From Liquorilactobacillus satsumensis DSM 16230 = JCM 12392 (lineage in GTDB: Bacteria > Bacillota > Bacilli > Lactobacillales > Lactobacillaceae): DNA of 64,000 nt. Below are positions 20,540 to 31,287 of this stretch, one piece after another. Made by a program: the position numbers and the translations under genes. The stretch is from positions 1 through 64,000 of the forward strand of contig NZ_AZFQ01000047.1 in NCBI RefSeq assembly GCF_001435195.1. The letters are read 5' to 3'. How positions within the stretch are numbered: position 1 is the first letter of the stretch; each line of letters begins with the position of its first letter. The notes beneath the pieces are model-generated. The model searched no databases and had not been told where the DNA came from. It saw only the letters and a program-made list of their open reading frames with translations.

Positions 20540-21370
20540 GTGGGGATCAAAAAATTTAAACCGACCACAAACGGACGTCGTAACATGACCGGTTCAGATT
20601 TTTCTGAGATTACAAAAACAGTGCCAGAAAAATCATTACTTGAATCGCAAAGTAAGACAGCCGGACGTAATAGTTACGGCCGGATTACTGTACGTCATCG
20701 TGGTGGCGGCCACAAACGTCAATATCGTTTGATTGATTTCAAACGAATTAAAGACGAAGTGCCAGCAACAGTTAAGGCAATCGAATACGATCCAAACCGT
20801 TCTGCTAATATCGCACTTTTGGTTTATGCAGATGGAATTAAGTCGTATATTCTTGCACCTAAAGGCCTTGAAGTAGGTCAAATTGTTGAATCTGGTAAAG
20901 AAGTTGATATTAAGGTTGGAAACACCTTACCACTGGGAAGCATTCCAGTTGGTACAGTGATTCACAATATTGAACTTAAACCAGGAAAAGGCGGACAACT
21001 TGTACGTTCAGCTGGTACCTCGGCTCAATTGCTTGGTAAAGAAGGTAAGTATGTTTTAGTTCGTTTAACTTCGGGTGAAGTTCGAATGGTACTTGCAACT
21101 TGCCGTGCAACAATTGGTGCAGTTGGAAATGAACAGCATGAACTTATTAAAATTGGTAAAGCTGGTCGGACACGTTGGGCTGGCAAACGTCCTACAGTTC
21201 GTGGATCTGTTATGAACCCTAACGATCATCCACACGGTGGTGGTGAAGGTAAAGCTCCTGTTGGACGTCCAAGCCCAATGTCACCATGGGGTAAGAAAAC
21301 TATGGGTTACAAGACACGTTCTAAGAAAGCTCAGTCAGACAAGTTTATCGTACGTAAACGTAATAAGTAG
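20540..21370 (+). CDS. rplB: Ribosomal protein L2
   Basis: A 50S protein needed for subunit association and peptidyl transfer, 276 aa. GTG start after TTAGGAGGG. The conserved C-terminal segment [18 protein letters not shown] carries the essential histidine. Length and termini are normal. Confidence 0.99.
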   Translation: MGIKKFKPTTNGRRNMTGSDFSEITKTVPEKSLLESQSKTAGRNSYGRITVRHRGGGHKRQYRLIDFKRIKDEVPATVKAIEYDPNRSANIALLVYADGIKSYILAPKGLEVGQIVESGKEVDIKVGNTLPLGSIPVGTVIHNIELKPGKGGQLVRSAGTSAQLLGKEGKYVLVRLTSGEVRMVLATCRATIGAVGNEQHELIKIGKAGRTRWAGKRPTVRGSVMNPNDHPHGGGEGKAPVGRPSPMSPWGKKTMGYKTRSKKAQSDKFIVRKRNK

Positions 21371-21416
21371 CCACCAAGCTGCTTAATAATCAGATGATCC
21401 GAAAGGAGGATTCACT

Positions 21417-21698
21417 TTGAGTCGTAGTTTGAAAAAAGGACCTTTTGCTGATGCACATTTGATGAAAAAAATCGAAGCGCAGGCAGATCAAGAAAAGAAA
21501 TCCGTCATCAAAACATGGTCTCGTCGTTCAACAATTTTCCCAAGCTTTATTGGTTACACAATTGCAGTATATGATGGTCGCAAGCATGTGCCCGTATATA
21601 TTCAAGAAGATATGGTAGGCCATAAGCTGGGTGAATTTGTGCCAACACGGACTTTCCATGGTCATGGCAACGTAGATAAGAAAACGGCAGTTAAGTAA
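21417..21698 (+). CDS. rpsS: Ribosomal protein S19
   Basis: A 30S head protein, 93 aa, contacting S13 and the A-site tRNA. TTG start ([17 protein letters not shown] after Met) preceded by AAAGGAGGA. The signature [16 protein letters not shown] is present. Confidence 0.98.
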   Translation: MSRSLKKGPFADAHLMKKIEAQADQEKKSVIKTWSRRSTIFPSFIGYTIAVYDGRKHVPVYIQEDMVGHKLGEFVPTRTFHGHGNVDKKTAVK

Positions 21699-21712
21699 GG
21701 GAGGATAATAAA

Positions 21713-22060
21713 ATGGCTGAACAGGTAACATCAGCAAGGGCAATTGCCACCACAGTTCGCATTCCTGCGCGTAAAGCGCGCCTTGTGATCGATTTGATTC
21801 GTGGCAAGAGTGTAGCTGAAGCCTTAGGGATTTTAAAATTCACTCCTAGAGCTGGCTCCCCGATCATTGAAAAAGTTTTAAAATCAGCAATTGCAAATGC
21901 AGAAAATAACTTTGATTTAGACGTTGAAGATTTGTTTGTAAGCGAAGCCTATGTCAACGAAGGACCTACGCTCAAGCGTTTCCGTCCCCGTGCAAAGGGT
22001 TCAGCTTCTCCAATCAACAAGCGTACAAGTCATATTACTGTAGTTGTATCCGTAAAATAA
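21713..22060 (+). CDS. rplV: Ribosomal protein L22
   Basis: A 50S protein whose beta hairpin lines the exit tunnel, 115 aa. The hairpin region [20 protein letters not shown] is wild type, with no macrolide-type insertion or deletion. It lies 14 bases after rpsS with GGGAGG upstream. Confidence 0.98.
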   Translation: MAEQVTSARAIATTVRIPARKARLVIDLIRGKSVAEALGILKFTPRAGSPIIEKVLKSAIANAENNFDLDVEDLFVSEAYVNEGPTLKRFRPRAKGSASPINKRTSHITVVVSVK

Positions 22061-22073
22061 GGAGGGATAATGC

Positions 22074-22730
22074 GTGGGTCAAAAAGTAAATCCAACGGGA
22101 TTACGTGTTGGAATCATTCGTGACTGGGATGCTAAGTGGTATGCTGAAAAAGATTATGCAGCAAACTTGCACGAAGATTTGCACATCCGTAAATATATTG
22201 CAACTAAATTAGCCGATGCAGCTGTCTCTACCGTTGAAATTGAACGTGCCGCAAAGCGTGTTAATATTTCAATCCATACTGCAAAACCTGGTATGGTAAT
22301 CGGTAAAGGCGGATCAGAGGTTGAAAAGCTTCGTAAAGAATTAAACGAATTAACAGGTAAGAGAGTTCACATTAACATTGTTGAAATCAAAAAACCTGAT
22401 TTGGATGCTAAGCTTGTGGGCGAAAATGTTGCGGTTCAGCTTGAAAACCGTGTGGCATTCCGTCGTGCAATGAAGCAAGGTATTCAACGTACAATGCGTG
22501 CCGGCGCAAAGGGCATCAAAGTTCAAGTTGCTGGCCGTTTGAATGGTGCGGACATGTCACGTGTTGAACATTTTTCTGAAGGAACTGTTCCTTTGCACAC
22601 ATTGCGTGCAGATGTTGACTATGCATGGACCGAAGCTCAGACTACTTATGGTAAATTAGGCGTTAAAGTTTGGATTTACCGTGGGGAAGTTTTACCTGCT
22701 AGGAAAGAAAATAGCAAAGGAGGGAAATAA
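22074..22730 (+). CDS. rpsC: Ribosomal protein S3
   Basis: A 30S protein at the mRNA entry site with helicase-like function, 218 aa. GTG 22074 gives [18 protein letters not shown] after Met, with GGAGGG upstream. An ATG at 22070 is out of frame. The KH-domain loop GKGG (in [13 protein letters not shown]) is intact. Confidence 0.98.
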   Translation: MGQKVNPTGLRVGIIRDWDAKWYAEKDYAANLHEDLHIRKYIATKLADAAVSTVEIERAAKRVNISIHTAKPGMVIGKGGSEVEKLRKELNELTGKRVHINIVEIKKPDLDAKLVGENVAVQLENRVAFRRAMKQGIQRTMRAGAKGIKVQVAGRLNGADMSRVEHFSEGTVPLHTLRADVDYAWTEAQTTYGKLGVKVWIYRGEVLPARKENSKGGK

Positions 22731-22733
22731 CCT

Positions 22734-23168
22734 ATGTTAGTACCAAAACGTACAAAGCATCGTCGCGAATTTCGTGGCAAGATGCGTGGTGAAGCTAAGG
22801 GTGGTAAGTCGATTGCCTTTGGAGAATATGGCTTGCAAGCTGTTGATTCTCATTGGATCACGAACCGTCAAATTGAAGCTTGTCGTGTCGCAATGACACG
22901 TTACATGAAACGTGGTGGGAAAGTTTGGATTAAAATTTTCCCTCACAAGTCATACACAGCAAAAGCAATTGGTGTTCGTATGGGTTCTGGGAAAGGTGCT
23001 CCCGAAGGTTGGGTAGCTCCTGTCAAACGTGGTAAGATTTTATTTGAAATCGGTGGGGTTTCTGAAGAAGTTGCCCGCGAAGCATTACGTTTAGCTTCCT
23101 ACAAGCTCCCAATCAAGACCAAGTTTGTAAAACGTGAGGAAGTAGGTGGCGAATCAAATGAAGACTAA
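22734..23168 (+). CDS. rplP: Ribosomal protein L16
   Basis: A 50S protein near the A site, 144 aa, beginning [19 protein letters not shown]. The motif [19 protein letters not shown] is conserved. AAAGGAGGG at the end of rpsC is its ribosome binding site. Its 3' end overlaps the rpmC start. Confidence 0.98.
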   Translation: MLVPKRTKHRREFRGKMRGEAKGGKSIAFGEYGLQAVDSHWITNRQIEACRVAMTRYMKRGGKVWIKIFPHKSYTAKAIGVRMGSGKGAPEGWVAPVKRGKILFEIGGVSEEVAREALRLASYKLPIKTKFVKREEVGGESNED

Positions 23169-23352
23169 AGAAATTAACGAATTAACCACTACTGAAATGC
23201 TTGAAAAAGAGAAGCAGTTCAAGGAAGAATTATTTAACTTGCGTTTCCAATTAGCTACCGGACAATTGGAAAATACTGCTCGTTTGAAAGAAGTACGTAA
23301 AACAATTGCGCGTCTTAAGACCGCATTGCGTCAACAAGAATTAAACAAATAG
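23158..23352 (+). CDS. rpmC: Ribosomal protein L29
   Basis: A small 50S protein at the tunnel exit, 64 aa. ATG 23158 gives [20 protein letters not shown], the start seen in homologues, with AGGTGG 8 bases upstream. GTG 23146, four codons earlier, has GAGGAA at about 4 bases and cannot be excluded. It overlaps rplP by 11 bases. The [14 protein letters not shown] helix is typical. Confidence 0.95.
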   Translation: MKTKEINELTTTEMLEKEKQFKEELFNLRFQLATGQLENTARLKEVRKTIARLKTALRQQELNK

Positions 23353-23378
23353 AATACGAAGAAGGAGGAAAATAAAGT

Positions 23379-23645
23379 ATGGCTGAAACTCGTAACCAGC
23401 GTAAAGTCTATCAAGGACGTGTTGTTTCGGACAAAATGGACAAAACAATCTCTGTTGTTGTTGAAACCTACAAGACTCACAAGACATACAACAAACGTGT
23501 TAAGTATTCCAAGAATTTTAAGGCACATGATGAAAACAACGAAGCAAAGGTTGGAGACATCGTCAGGATTATGGAAACTCGTCCATTGTCAGCTACGAAA
23601 CGGTTCCGTTTATTAGATATCGTTGAAAAAGCAGTTATTATCTAG
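23379..23645 (+). CDS. rpsQ: Ribosomal protein S17
   Basis: A primary 16S rRNA-binding protein, 88 aa, OB fold. The motif [17 protein letters not shown] and the C-terminal [14 protein letters not shown] are conserved. GAAGGAGGA lies upstream. A 70-base gap to rplN follows, with no clear promoter. Confidence 0.98.
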   Translation: MAETRNQRKVYQGRVVSDKMDKTISVVVETYKTHKTYNKRVKYSKNFKAHDENNEAKVGDIVRIMETRPLSATKRFRLLDIVEKAVII

Positions 23646-23715
23646 GTTACTTTGTTCCTAGTTAAAAATACTTTGATTCGTATTCTGATTTGTTAACGAA
23701 AGGAGGTCACATACA

Positions 23716-24084
23716 GTGATCCAACAAGAAAGTCGTTTAAAAGTCGCTGATAATTCTGGAGCACGTGAAATCTTGGTAATCAAAATTTTAGGTGGTTCAC
23801 GTGTAAAAACTGCGAATATCGGTGATATTATCGTTGCTACTGTCAAACAAGCAACACCAGGTGGCGTTGTCAAAAAGGGTGACGTTGTTAAGGCCGTTGT
23901 TGTGCGTACTAAGTTTGGTACACATCGTACAGACGGTTCTTACATCAAATTCGACGAAAATGCTGCTGTGGTAATTGGTGATGACAAAGCACCAAAAGGC
24001 ACACGTATTTTCGGACCAGTTGCTCGTGAGTTGCGTGATGGAAACTTCATGAAGATTGTTTCCCTGGCACCTGAAGTATTGTAA
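23716..24084 (+). CDS. rplN: Ribosomal protein L14
   Basis: A 50S protein at the subunit interface and the binding site of the silencing factor RsfS, 122 aa. GTG start after AAAGGAGG. The signature block [16 protein letters not shown] is intact. First gene of the spc part of the cluster. Confidence 0.98.
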   Translation: MIQQESRLKVADNSGAREILVIKILGGSRVKTANIGDIIVATVKQATPGGVVKKGDVVKAVVVRTKFGTHRTDGSYIKFDENAAVVIGDDKAPKGTRIFGPVARELRDGNFMKIVSLAPEVL

Positions 24085-24117
24085 TAAACCAACGTTGGCA
24101 AGGAGGTGCAAATCTAA

Positions 24118-24429
24118 ATGTTCGTTAAAAAGAATGATAAGGTTAAAGTGATTGCCGGTAAAGATAAGGGTAAGACTGGTACGATCGAAAAAGTTTTTGC
24201 TAGCAAAGACCGGGTGATCGTAAAAGGTGTGAATATCATTAAAAAACACCAAAAGCCAAGTAATGCGAACCCAAATGGTGGAATCGTCGAGGTTGAAGCA
24301 CCGATCCATGTTTCTAATGTTATGCTGGTTGACTTGTCTAATGATGAGGCTACTCGTGTTGCAAACAAGATCGTTGACGGCAAAAAAGTGCGAGTTTCCA
24401 AAAAAACTGGTAAAGCGCTAGACAAGTAG
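24118..24429 (+). CDS. rplX: Ribosomal protein L24
   Basis: An early-assembly 50S protein, 103 aa, with the KOW motif [19 protein letters not shown] at about residues 9-27. GGAGGTG is 7 to 8 bases before the ATG. Confidence 0.98.
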   Translation: MFVKKNDKVKVIAGKDKGKTGTIEKVFASKDRVIVKGVNIIKKHQKPSNANPNGGIVEVEAPIHVSNVMLVDLSNDEATRVANKIVDGKKVRVSKKTGKALDK

Positions 24430-24454
24430 GCAGGAAAGGAGGATTACTTTCTTC

Positions 24455-24997
24455 ATGGTTAATCGTTTAAAAGAAAAATATGACAAGAATATTGCTCCGT
24501 CATTGATGGAGAAGTTTAATTATACTTCAATCATGCAAGTCCCAAAGGTTGATAAAATTGTGATCAACATGGGTGTGGGTGATGCTGTTAGCAATGCTAA
24601 AAATTTAGATGAAGCAGTTGAAGAACTAACTTTGATCGCTGGTCAAAAACCAGTGATTACAAAGGCTAAAAAGTCAATTGCTGGTTTCCGCTTGCGTGAG
24701 GGAATGCCCATCGGAACAAAAGTTACATTACGTGGACAACGGATGTATGAATTTTTAGACAAATTGGTTTCAGTTTCATTACCACGTGTGCGTGATTTCC
24801 ATGGTGTTAGCAAACGTGCATTTGATGGACGTGGAAATTATACATTAGGTATTCACGAACAACTGATTTTCCCTGAAATCGATTTTGATAATGTTAACAA
24901 AGTTCGCGGAATGGATATCGTCATTGTTACTACAGCTAACAGTGATGAAGAATCCAAAGAATTATTGACTCAATTAGGAATGCCATTCGCCAAATAA
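24455..24997 (+). CDS. rplE: Ribosomal protein L5
   Basis: A 5S rRNA-binding protein of the central protuberance, 180 aa, beginning [29 protein letters not shown] is about 11 bases upstream, a little long, but no better start exists. The conserved segments [15 protein letters not shown] and [12 protein letters not shown] are present. Confidence 0.98.
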   Translation: MVNRLKEKYDKNIAPSLMEKFNYTSIMQVPKVDKIVINMGVGDAVSNAKNLDEAVEELTLIAGQKPVITKAKKSIAGFRLREGMPIGTKVTLRGQRMYEFLDKLVSVSLPRVRDFHGVSKRAFDGRGNYTLGIHEQLIFPEIDFDNVNKVRGMDIVIVTTANSDEESKELLTQLGMPFAK

Positions 24998-25010
24998 AGG
25001 GGGTTTCACA

Positions 25011-25196
25011 TTGGCTAAAAAATCACAAATTGCAAAGAATAAACGCCAGGCTAAGTTCTCGACACAAGAATATTCGCGCTGTGCACGTTGCGGTCGTCCG
25101 CATTCTGTTTATCGCAAGTTTAAACTATGCCGTGTTTGCCTTCGAGATCTTGCACATAAAGGTCAGATTCCTGGGATGAAAAAGGCTAGTTGGTAA
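25011..25196 (+). CDS. rpsN: Ribosomal protein S14, zinc type
   Basis: The short, zinc-binding (Z) form of S14, 61 aa, with four cysteines C24, C27, C40 and C43. TTG start after AAAGGGGG. Lactobacilli often also carry a longer zinc-free S14 elsewhere, which this window cannot show. Confidence 0.98.
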   Translation: MAKKSQIAKNKRQAKFSTQEYSRCARCGRPHSVYRKFKLCRVCLRDLAHKGQIPGMKKASW

Positions 25197-25223
25197 TCCA
25201 ATAAAGTAAAGGAGGGCAAATTA

Positions 25224-25622
25224 ATGGCTATGACTGATCCAATCGCAGACTTCTTGACTCGTGTGCGCAATGCAAATGTTGTTAAGCATGAATCACTTGA
25301 AGTACCTGCTTCAAAAATCAAGCATGATATCGCTGAAATCCTTAAAAATGAAGGTTTTGTCCGCGATGTTGAATATATAGATGATGACAAGCAAGGAATC
25401 ATTCGTGTATTTTTAAAATTTAACAAAAATAACGAACGTGTTATCACAGGAATTAAACGAATCTCTAAACCAGGTCTGCGTTCATACGTTAGAGCTGACG
25501 CTGTTCCTAAGGTTTTAAACGGTTTAGGAATTGCAATCCTCTCAACCTCAGAAGGGGTTATGACGGATAAAGAAGCTCGCGCTAAAAAAATCGGCGGCGA
25601 AGTGCTCGCATACGTTTGGTAG
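25224..25622 (+). CDS. rpsH: Ribosomal protein S8
   Basis: A 16S rRNA-binding protein that represses the spc operon in E. coli, 132 aa. It begins [18 protein letters not shown]; the C-terminal [20 protein letters not shown] is conserved. AAAGGAGGG lies upstream. Confidence 0.98.
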   Translation: MAMTDPIADFLTRVRNANVVKHESLEVPASKIKHDIAEILKNEGFVRDVEYIDDDKQGIIRVFLKFNKNNERVITGIKRISKPGLRSYVRADAVPKVLNGLGIAILSTSEGVMTDKEARAKKIGGEVLAYVW

Positions 25623-25651
25623 AAAAATAACGAAGTAAGGAGGTGTCATTC

Positions 25652-26188
25652 ATGAGCCGTATTGGTTTTAAAGAAGTTACTTTACCTGAAGGTGTTGAAG
25701 TTAAACGTACTGACAATACCGTGACTGTTAAAGGTCCAAAGGGTGAATTAACAAGAGAATTTTCTGACAAGATTTCAATGGAAATCGAAGGCAAAACAGT
25801 TAAGTTTGATCGTGAAAGTGATGACAATAAAGTCAAGGCTTTACACGGTACAACACGAGCTTTGTTCCATAACATGGTGCTCGGCGTAACTGAAGGTTTC
25901 AAAAAAGAATTAGAACTTCAAGGTGTTGGATATCGTGCACAGATGAAGGGCAATAAGCTTGTCTTGAGTGTTGGTTATTCACATCCAGTTGAATTCGAAC
26001 CTGAAGAAGGATTGAAAGTTGAAACTCCTTCTGCAACTTCAATTATTGTTTCTGGAATTTCAAAAGAAGAAGTTGGCGATTTAGCAGCACGGATTCGTTT
26101 GACTCGTGCTCCAGAACCTTACAAGGGTAAAGGGATTCGCTATGTTGGTGAATATGTTCGTCGTAAGGAAGGTAAGACTGGTAAGTAA
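25652..26188 (+). CDS. rplF: Ribosomal protein L6
   Basis: A 50S protein near the GTPase centre, 178 aa. ATG 25652 ([15 protein letters not shown]) follows AAGGAGGTG. The GTG at 25643 overlaps that site and is rejected. The C-terminal signature [20 protein letters not shown] is intact. Confidence 0.98.
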   Translation: MSRIGFKEVTLPEGVEVKRTDNTVTVKGPKGELTREFSDKISMEIEGKTVKFDRESDDNKVKALHGTTRALFHNMVLGVTEGFKKELELQGVGYRAQMKGNKLVLSVGYSHPVEFEPEEGLKVETPSATSIIVSGISKEEVGDLAARIRLTRAPEPYKGKGIRYVGEYVRRKEGKTGK

Positions 26189-26238
26189 TACCAGTTTTTC
26201 TAAGTAATGCTAGCAGATTAAATTAAGAGGTGAAAATA

Positions 26239-26595
26239 GTGATTTCAAAACCAGATAAGAATAAAACACGTCAAAAGCGCCATACTCGTGTTCGCGGTAA
26301 GATCTCTGGTACATCTAAGCGCCCACGCTTAAATATTTATCGTTCAAATAAAAACATCTACGCTCAAGTAATTGATGACGTAGCGGGTGTGACGCTAGTT
26401 AGTGCCTCGACATTAGATAAAGAAGTTAGTGGTCAAACAAAAATTGAACAAGCTACTTCCGTTGGTGCAACTGTTGCCAAACGTGCCGTTGAAAAAGGTA
26501 TTAAGGAAGTTATTTTTGATCGTGGTGGCTACTTGTATCATGGGCGCATTGAGGCTCTTGCTGCTGCTGCACGTGAAAATGGATTAGATTTTTAA
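26239..26595 (+). CDS. rplR: Ribosomal protein L18
   Basis: A 5S rRNA-binding protein, 118 aa. GTG 26239 gives [15 protein letters not shown], the normal family start, with AAGAGGTG 6 bases upstream. The GTG at 26230 lies inside that site. The C-terminal [20 protein letters not shown] is conserved. Confidence 0.97.
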   Translation: MISKPDKNKTRQKRHTRVRGKISGTSKRPRLNIYRSNKNIYAQVIDDVAGVTLVSASTLDKEVSGQTKIEQATSVGATVAKRAVEKGIKEVIFDRGGYLYHGRIEALAAAARENGLDF

Positions 26596-26616
26596 GAAAG
26601 GGAGGGAAACTAGTTT

Positions 26617-27117
26617 ATGACTTTTATCGATCCAGCTCAGTTAGATTTAGAAGATCGTGTGGTTGCAATCAACCGAATTACTAAAGTTGTTAAAGGTGGA
26701 CGTCGTCTGCGTTTTGCTGCACTTGTAATTGTTGGCGATCATAATGGACACGTTGGTTTTGGAACTGGTAAGGCACAAGAAGTTCCAGATGCTATCCGTA
26801 AGGCTGTTGAAGCTGCACGCAAAAGCCTTATTAAGGTACCGATGGTCAACGAAACTCTTCCACATAAGGTTATCGGTGAATATAGCGGAAGCCGTATTTT
26901 ATTGAAACCAGCAATTGCCGGTTCTGGTGTTGCTGCCGGTGGAGCAGTTCGTGCCGTGATGGAATTAGCAGGTGTTGCCGATGTAACAAGTAAGTCACTC
27001 GGTTCAAATACACCAATCAACGTTGTACGTGCAACAGTTGATGGCTTGCAGAAAATGAAGAGTGCTGAAGAAGTTGCAGCACTCCGTGGCGTTTCTGCAC
27101 AGCACTTAGCAGAATAA
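26617..27117 (+). CDS. rpsE: Ribosomal protein S5
   Basis: A 30S protein involved in fidelity and mRNA unwinding, 166 aa. The loop [18 protein letters not shown] (spectinomycin region) and the block [20 protein letters not shown] are wild type. AAGGGAGGG lies upstream. Confidence 0.98.
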   Translation: MTFIDPAQLDLEDRVVAINRITKVVKGGRRLRFAALVIVGDHNGHVGFGTGKAQEVPDAIRKAVEAARKSLIKVPMVNETLPHKVIGEYSGSRILLKPAIAGSGVAAGGAVRAVMELAGVADVTSKSLGSNTPINVVRATVDGLQKMKSAEEVAALRGVSAQHLAE

Positions 27118-27130
27118 GGAGGACTCAATT

Positions 27131-27313
27131 GTGGCTGAATTAAAAATTACATTAACTCGCAGCGTCATTGGGCGTCCTCAGAACCAGCGTGAAATTGTAA
27201 AGGCGCTTGGCCTGGGACGTGTCAACAGTTCGGTTGTGCTTCCTGACAATGCTGCAACTCGTGGTGCCGTTGCAAAGATTAATCATTTGGTTGCTGTTTC
27301 AGTTGCCGAATAA
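27131..27313 (+). CDS. rpmD: Ribosomal protein L30
   Basis: A small 50S protein, 60 aa. GTG start after AAGGAGGA. The family block [20 protein letters not shown] is clear. Confidence 0.97.
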   Translation: MAELKITLTRSVIGRPQNQREIVKALGLGRVNSSVVLPDNAATRGAVAKINHLVAVSVAE

Positions 27314-27317
27314 GTCA

Positions 27318-27326
27318 TGCTATAAT
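27318..27326 (+). promoter_or_regulatory. Internal extended -10 promoter before rplO
   Basis: TGC directly before a consensus TATAAT (27321-27326), lying in the 37-base gap before rplO. The -35 candidate TTCAGT (27298-27303), 17 bases upstream, is poor. It could add transcription of rplO-secY-adk. Confidence 0.45.
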
Positions 27327-27350
27327 TACTAATAAGGAGGTGCCAACCTG

Positions 27351-27785
27351 ATGAAATTACATGAATTAAAAGCGAGTGAAGGTTCACGCCAGACACGCAA
27401 TCGTGTCGGCCGTGGAACTTCATCCGGTAATGGTAAGACTGCGGGCCGTGGTCAAAAAGGCCAAAAAGCGCGTGGAAAAGTTCGTTTAGGATTTGAAGGT
27501 GGACAGATGCCATTGTTCCGCCGGATGCCAAAACGTGGCTTCCAGAATATCAACCGTAAAGAATATGCTGTGGTAAATCTTGAAACGCTTAATAAGTTTG
27601 AAGATAACACTGAAATTACTCCTGTTCTTTTGGTTGAAAATGGTGTTGTTAAAGACGAAAAAGATGGTATCAAAGTTTTAGCAAATGGTGAATTGACGAA
27701 GAAATTGACTGTTAAAGCCAACAAATTCTCTGCTGCAGCTAAAGAAGCCATCGAAGCAGCTGGCGGTCAAGCCGAGGTGATCTAA
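27351..27785 (+). CDS. rplO: Ribosomal protein L15
   Basis: A late-assembly 50S protein, 144 aa. The glycine-rich basic N terminus ([19 protein letters not shown], about 20-38) and the [18 protein letters not shown] segment are present. AAGGAGGTG lies upstream. Its stop shares one base with the secY start. Confidence 0.98.
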   Translation: MKLHELKASEGSRQTRNRVGRGTSSGNGKTAGRGQKGQKARGKVRLGFEGGQMPLFRRMPKRGFQNINRKEYAVVNLETLNKFEDNTEITPVLLVENGVVKDEKDGIKVLANGELTKKLTVKANKFSAAAKEAIEAAGGQAEVI

Positions 27786-29080
27786 TGCTGAAAACAATGA
27801 AGAACGCCTTAGCTGTAAAGGAGATCCGTAATAAAATCTTATTTACATTAGGTGTCTTGATTGTCTTTCGTTTAGGCACATATATCACTGTCCCTGGGAT
27901 CAACGCAAAAGCCTTGAGCAGCGTTGCATCTTCAGGGTTAGTTAGTATCTTGAATACCTTCAGCGGCGGCGGTTTAACTAACTACTCAATCCTTGCAATG
28001 GGTGTTTCGCCTTATATCACTGCGCAAATTGTTGTTCAGTTGTTGCAAATGGATATTGTGCCTCGCTTTGTTGAGTGGAGCAAACAGGGTGAAGTTGGCC
28101 GGAGAAAGCTGAATCAGGCTACCAGATACTTGACTATTGTGCTTGCGTTTGTACAGTCAATTGGGATCACAGCTGGTTTTAATGCGTTGAGCAGTTTGAA
28201 TTTAGTTACTAATCCAGGTGTTAAGACCTATATTAGTATCGGAATTGTTTTAACAGGTGGGTCATTGTTTACAACCTGGTTAGGTGATATGATTACTGAT
28301 CGCGGTTTTGGAAACGGAATCTCGATGATTATCATGGCAGGTATTTTAGCCAGAATCCCAACAGGTGTTAAACAGATTTATACTGAACAATTTGCAGATG
28401 CTTCCTCGGGTGAACTTTGGAAAGGAATTTTATTCGTAGCGGTCTTACTGGTTGCAATTTTGGTCATTGTGACATTTGTGACTTACGTCCAACAAGCGAA
28501 TTATAAAATTCCAATTCAGTACACACGGCGGTTAGCTGGTGCAACGAATAATTCGTACTTACCGCTTAAAATCAACGTTGCGGGCGTTATTCCTGTTATT
28601 TTTGCAAGTTCATTTATTGCGACACCACAAACAATTCTGATGGCTTTTACCCAGAGCCATGGTGAGGATACGTGGTACAAAGTGTTGACTAACATTTTTA
28701 ACATGCAGGCAACTGGCGGAATGATTCTCTATACGTTCTTGATCGTTGTCTTCACCTTTTTCTATGCTTTTGTGCAAGTTAATCCGGAGAAGCTTTCGGA
28801 AAACTTGCAAAAGCAGGGGAGCTACATTCCAAGTGTCTGGCCTGGGAAAGAGACTGAAAAGTATGTTTCCCATCTCCTGATGCGTCTTAGTTCCGTTGGT
28901 TCACTCTTTTTGGGATTAGTTTCCTTAATCCCATTAGTTGCTTCAAATATTTGGGGCTTAGATGAATCGATTGGCTTGGGCGGAACGAGCTTGTTGATTG
29001 TTGTCGGGGTTGCACTAGAATCTATTCGGCAATTAAAAGGTATGATGATGAAGCGTGAATATGTTGGCTTTATCAGGTAA
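27785..29080 (+). CDS. secY: Protein translocase subunit SecY
   Basis: The channel subunit of the SecYEG translocon in the cytoplasmic membrane, 431 aa, with ten predicted hydrophobic segments. Conserved parts: the plug region GINAKAL, FSGGGLTNYSILAMGVSPYI after TM1, TDRGFGNGISMII, and the cytoplasmic loop QQANYKIPIQYTRR. The start overlaps the rplO stop. A second accessory SecY2 would be much more diverged, so this is the housekeeping copy. Confidence 0.98.
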   Translation: MLKTMKNALAVKEIRNKILFTLGVLIVFRLGTYITVPGINAKALSSVASSGLVSILNTFSGGGLTNYSILAMGVSPYITAQIVVQLLQMDIVPRFVEWSKQGEVGRRKLNQATRYLTIVLAFVQSIGITAGFNALSSLNLVTNPGVKTYISIGIVLTGGSLFTTWLGDMITDRGFGNGISMIIMAGILARIPTGVKQIYTEQFADASSGELWKGILFVAVLLVAILVIVTFVTYVQQANYKIPIQYTRRLAGATNNSYLPLKINVAGVIPVIFASSFIATPQTILMAFTQSHGEDTWYKVLTNIFNMQATGGMILYTFLIVVFTFFYAFVQVNPEKLSENLQKQGSYIPSVWPGKETEKYVSHLLMRLSSVGSLFLGLVSLIPLVASNIWGLDESIGLGGTSLLIVVGVALESIRQLKGMMMKREYVGFIR

Positions 29081-29093
29081 TACTCTGGATTAA

Positions 29094-29127
29094 GTTGGGC
29101 TTTGCAGTCTGCGGAGCCAGCTTTTTC
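29094..29127 (+). terminator. Weak attenuator between secY and adk
   Basis: GTTGGGCTTTGC can pair with GCGGAGCCAGC (wobbles and a bulge), followed by TTTTTC. Imperfect, so read-through into adk is likely. Confidence 0.4.
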
Positions 29128-29143
29128 ATTTGAACTTATTTAA

Positions 29144-29827
<684 letters not shown>

Positions 29828-29850
29828 GCGATGTTTAGTAGTATTTCAGC

Positions 29851-29879
29851 TTGCTTATTTCTAGACAAGATGATATAAT
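29851..29879 (+). promoter_or_regulatory. infA internal promoter
   Basis: TTGCTT (29851-29856), a 17-base spacer and TATAAT (29874-29879). It gives a leader of about 135 nt before infA. Confidence 0.75.
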
Positions 29880-29885
29880 ATTCCA

Positions 29886-30010
29886 GGTTTATCTTTTCAA
29901 GAGGGGGAGTCTGTCCATTTGGCAGATGCTCCTGCAGAAAAGGGCACTTAGACTTCGGTTGGAAGTGTCTATCATTATTACTTGTGAAGTTTTGAAATCA
30001 TTTAAGGAGG
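29886..30010 (+). promoter_or_regulatory. infA leader with hairpins
   Basis: TAGAC-TTC pairs with GAA-GTCTA (about 29949-29971), bulging GT, and GCAGATGCTCCTGC forms a small upstream hairpin. No ORF of note and no T tract. Possible regulatory leader of the infA-rpmJ-rpsM-rpsK-rpoA-rplQ segment. Confidence 0.35.
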
Positions 30011-30019
30011 TACTTTTGC

Positions 30020-30238
30020 GTGGCGAAAGATGATGTGATTGAAATTGAGGGCAAGATTAAAGAAACACTGCCCAATGCGATGTTCAAAGTTGAACTCGAA
30101 AATGGGCATGAAATCTTAGCCCATGTTTCTGGGAAAATCCGGATGCATTACATTCGCATTTTACCCGGTGACAGGGTAACGGTTGAAATGTCCCCTTACG
30201 ATTTGACTAAGGGTCGCATTACCTATCGCTTTAAATAG
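30020..30238 (+). CDS. infA: Translation initiation factor IF-1
   Basis: An OB-fold factor that blocks the ribosomal A site during initiation, 72 aa. GTG start ([20 protein letters not shown] after Met) with AAGGAGG upstream. Full match to family length and ending (GRITYRFK). Confidence 0.98.
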   Translation: MAKDDVIEIEGKIKETLPNAMFKVELENGHEILAHVSGKIRMHYIRILPGDRVTVEMSPYDLTKGRITYRFK

Positions 30239-30275
30239 ATTGTACTTCATCAAATATCTATGGGAGGTATAATTC

Positions 30276-30389
30276 ATGAAGGTAAGACCATCAGTAAAAC
30301 CAATGTGTGAACACTGTAAAGTAATTAAGCGCAAAGGCCGTGTTATGGTTATTTGTTCTAATCCAAAGCATAAACAACGTCAAGGATAA
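30276..30389 (+). CDS. rpmJ: Ribosomal protein L36, zinc type
   Basis: A 37-aa protein beginning [20 protein letters not shown]. The zinc ligands C11, C14, C27 and H32 are all present, so it is the zinc form. GGGAGG lies 8 bases before the ATG. It sits in the usual place between infA and rpsM. Confidence 0.98.
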
Positions 30390-30413
30390 TAAAAATTAGG
30401 AGGTGTAATTGTT

Positions 30414-30779
30414 ATGGCTCGTATTGCAGGTGTCGATTTACCACGCGATAAGCGAATCGTAATCGGCTTAACTTACATTTATGGAATCGGTAATACTACT
30501 GCACAGAAGATTGTGGCAGAAGCAGGTGTTTCTGCAGACGTTCGTGTCCGTGATTTGACAACAGATCAAGAAGACAAGATTCGTGCTGCTGTTGATAACT
30601 ACAAGGTTGAAGGTGACCTTCGCCGTGGAATCAGCTTGGATATCAAGCGTCTTTCAGAAATTGGTTCATACCGAGGCCTTCGTCATCGTCGTCATTTACC
30701 AGTTCGTGGACAAAACACGAAGAATAATGCACGGACACGTAAAGGCCCAGTCACATCAATTGCTGGCAAAAAGAAATAA
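30414..30779 (+). CDS. rpsM: Ribosomal protein S13
   Basis: A 30S head protein forming bridges to the 50S subunit, 121 aa. It begins [20 protein letters not shown]; the basic tail [16 protein letters not shown] is typical. TTAGGAGGTG lies upstream. Confidence 0.98.
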   Translation: MARIAGVDLPRDKRIVIGLTYIYGIGNTTAQKIVAEAGVSADVRVRDLTTDQEDKIRAAVDNYKVEGDLRRGISLDIKRLSEIGSYRGLRHRRHLPVRGQNTKNNARTRKGPVTSIAGKKK

Positions 30780-30812
30780 TTAAATTAATAGACAAAGGGG
30801 GTCAGCTAATTC

Positions 30813-31202
30813 ATGGCAGTTAAGAAAGGTACACGTAAACGTCGTGTCAAGAAAAATATTGAAAGCGGCGTTGCACATATTCACTCAACGTTTAATAACA
30901 CATTAGTTATGATTACTGATGTGCATGGCAATGCGATTGCATGGTCGTCAGCAGGTTCTCTTGGCTTCAAGGGAAGTCGTAAATCGACTCCATTCGCTGC
31001 TCAGATGGCTGCGGAAGCTGCCGCTAAGGGTTCAATGGAACATGGAATGAAGAGTGTAGAAGTTGCAGTTAAAGGACCAGGCTCTGGTCGCGAAGCTGCT
31101 ATCCGTGCATTACAAACAACAGGACTTGAAGTAACTTCTATTCGCGATGTTACTCCTGTTCCTCATAATGGATGTCGTCCTCCAAAGCGTCGCCGTGTTT
31201 AA
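30813..31202 (+). CDS. rpsK: Ribosomal protein S11
   Basis: A 30S platform protein near the E site, 129 aa. [19 protein letters not shown] and the C-terminal [13 protein letters not shown] are conserved. AAAGGGGG lies upstream. Confidence 0.98.
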   Translation: MAVKKGTRKRRVKKNIESGVAHIHSTFNNTLVMITDVHGNAIAWSSAGSLGFKGSRKSTPFAAQMAAEAAAKGSMEHGMKSVEVAVKGPGSGREAAIRALQTTGLEVTSIRDVTPVPHNGCRPPKRRRV

Positions 31203-31287
31203 TGTGGTATCGTATTCATTTTGAGGTAAATCTTCATAATGTTTTCGCCAGATTGCACGCAGCGTTTTGAAAGGGGTAAAGATAAGA

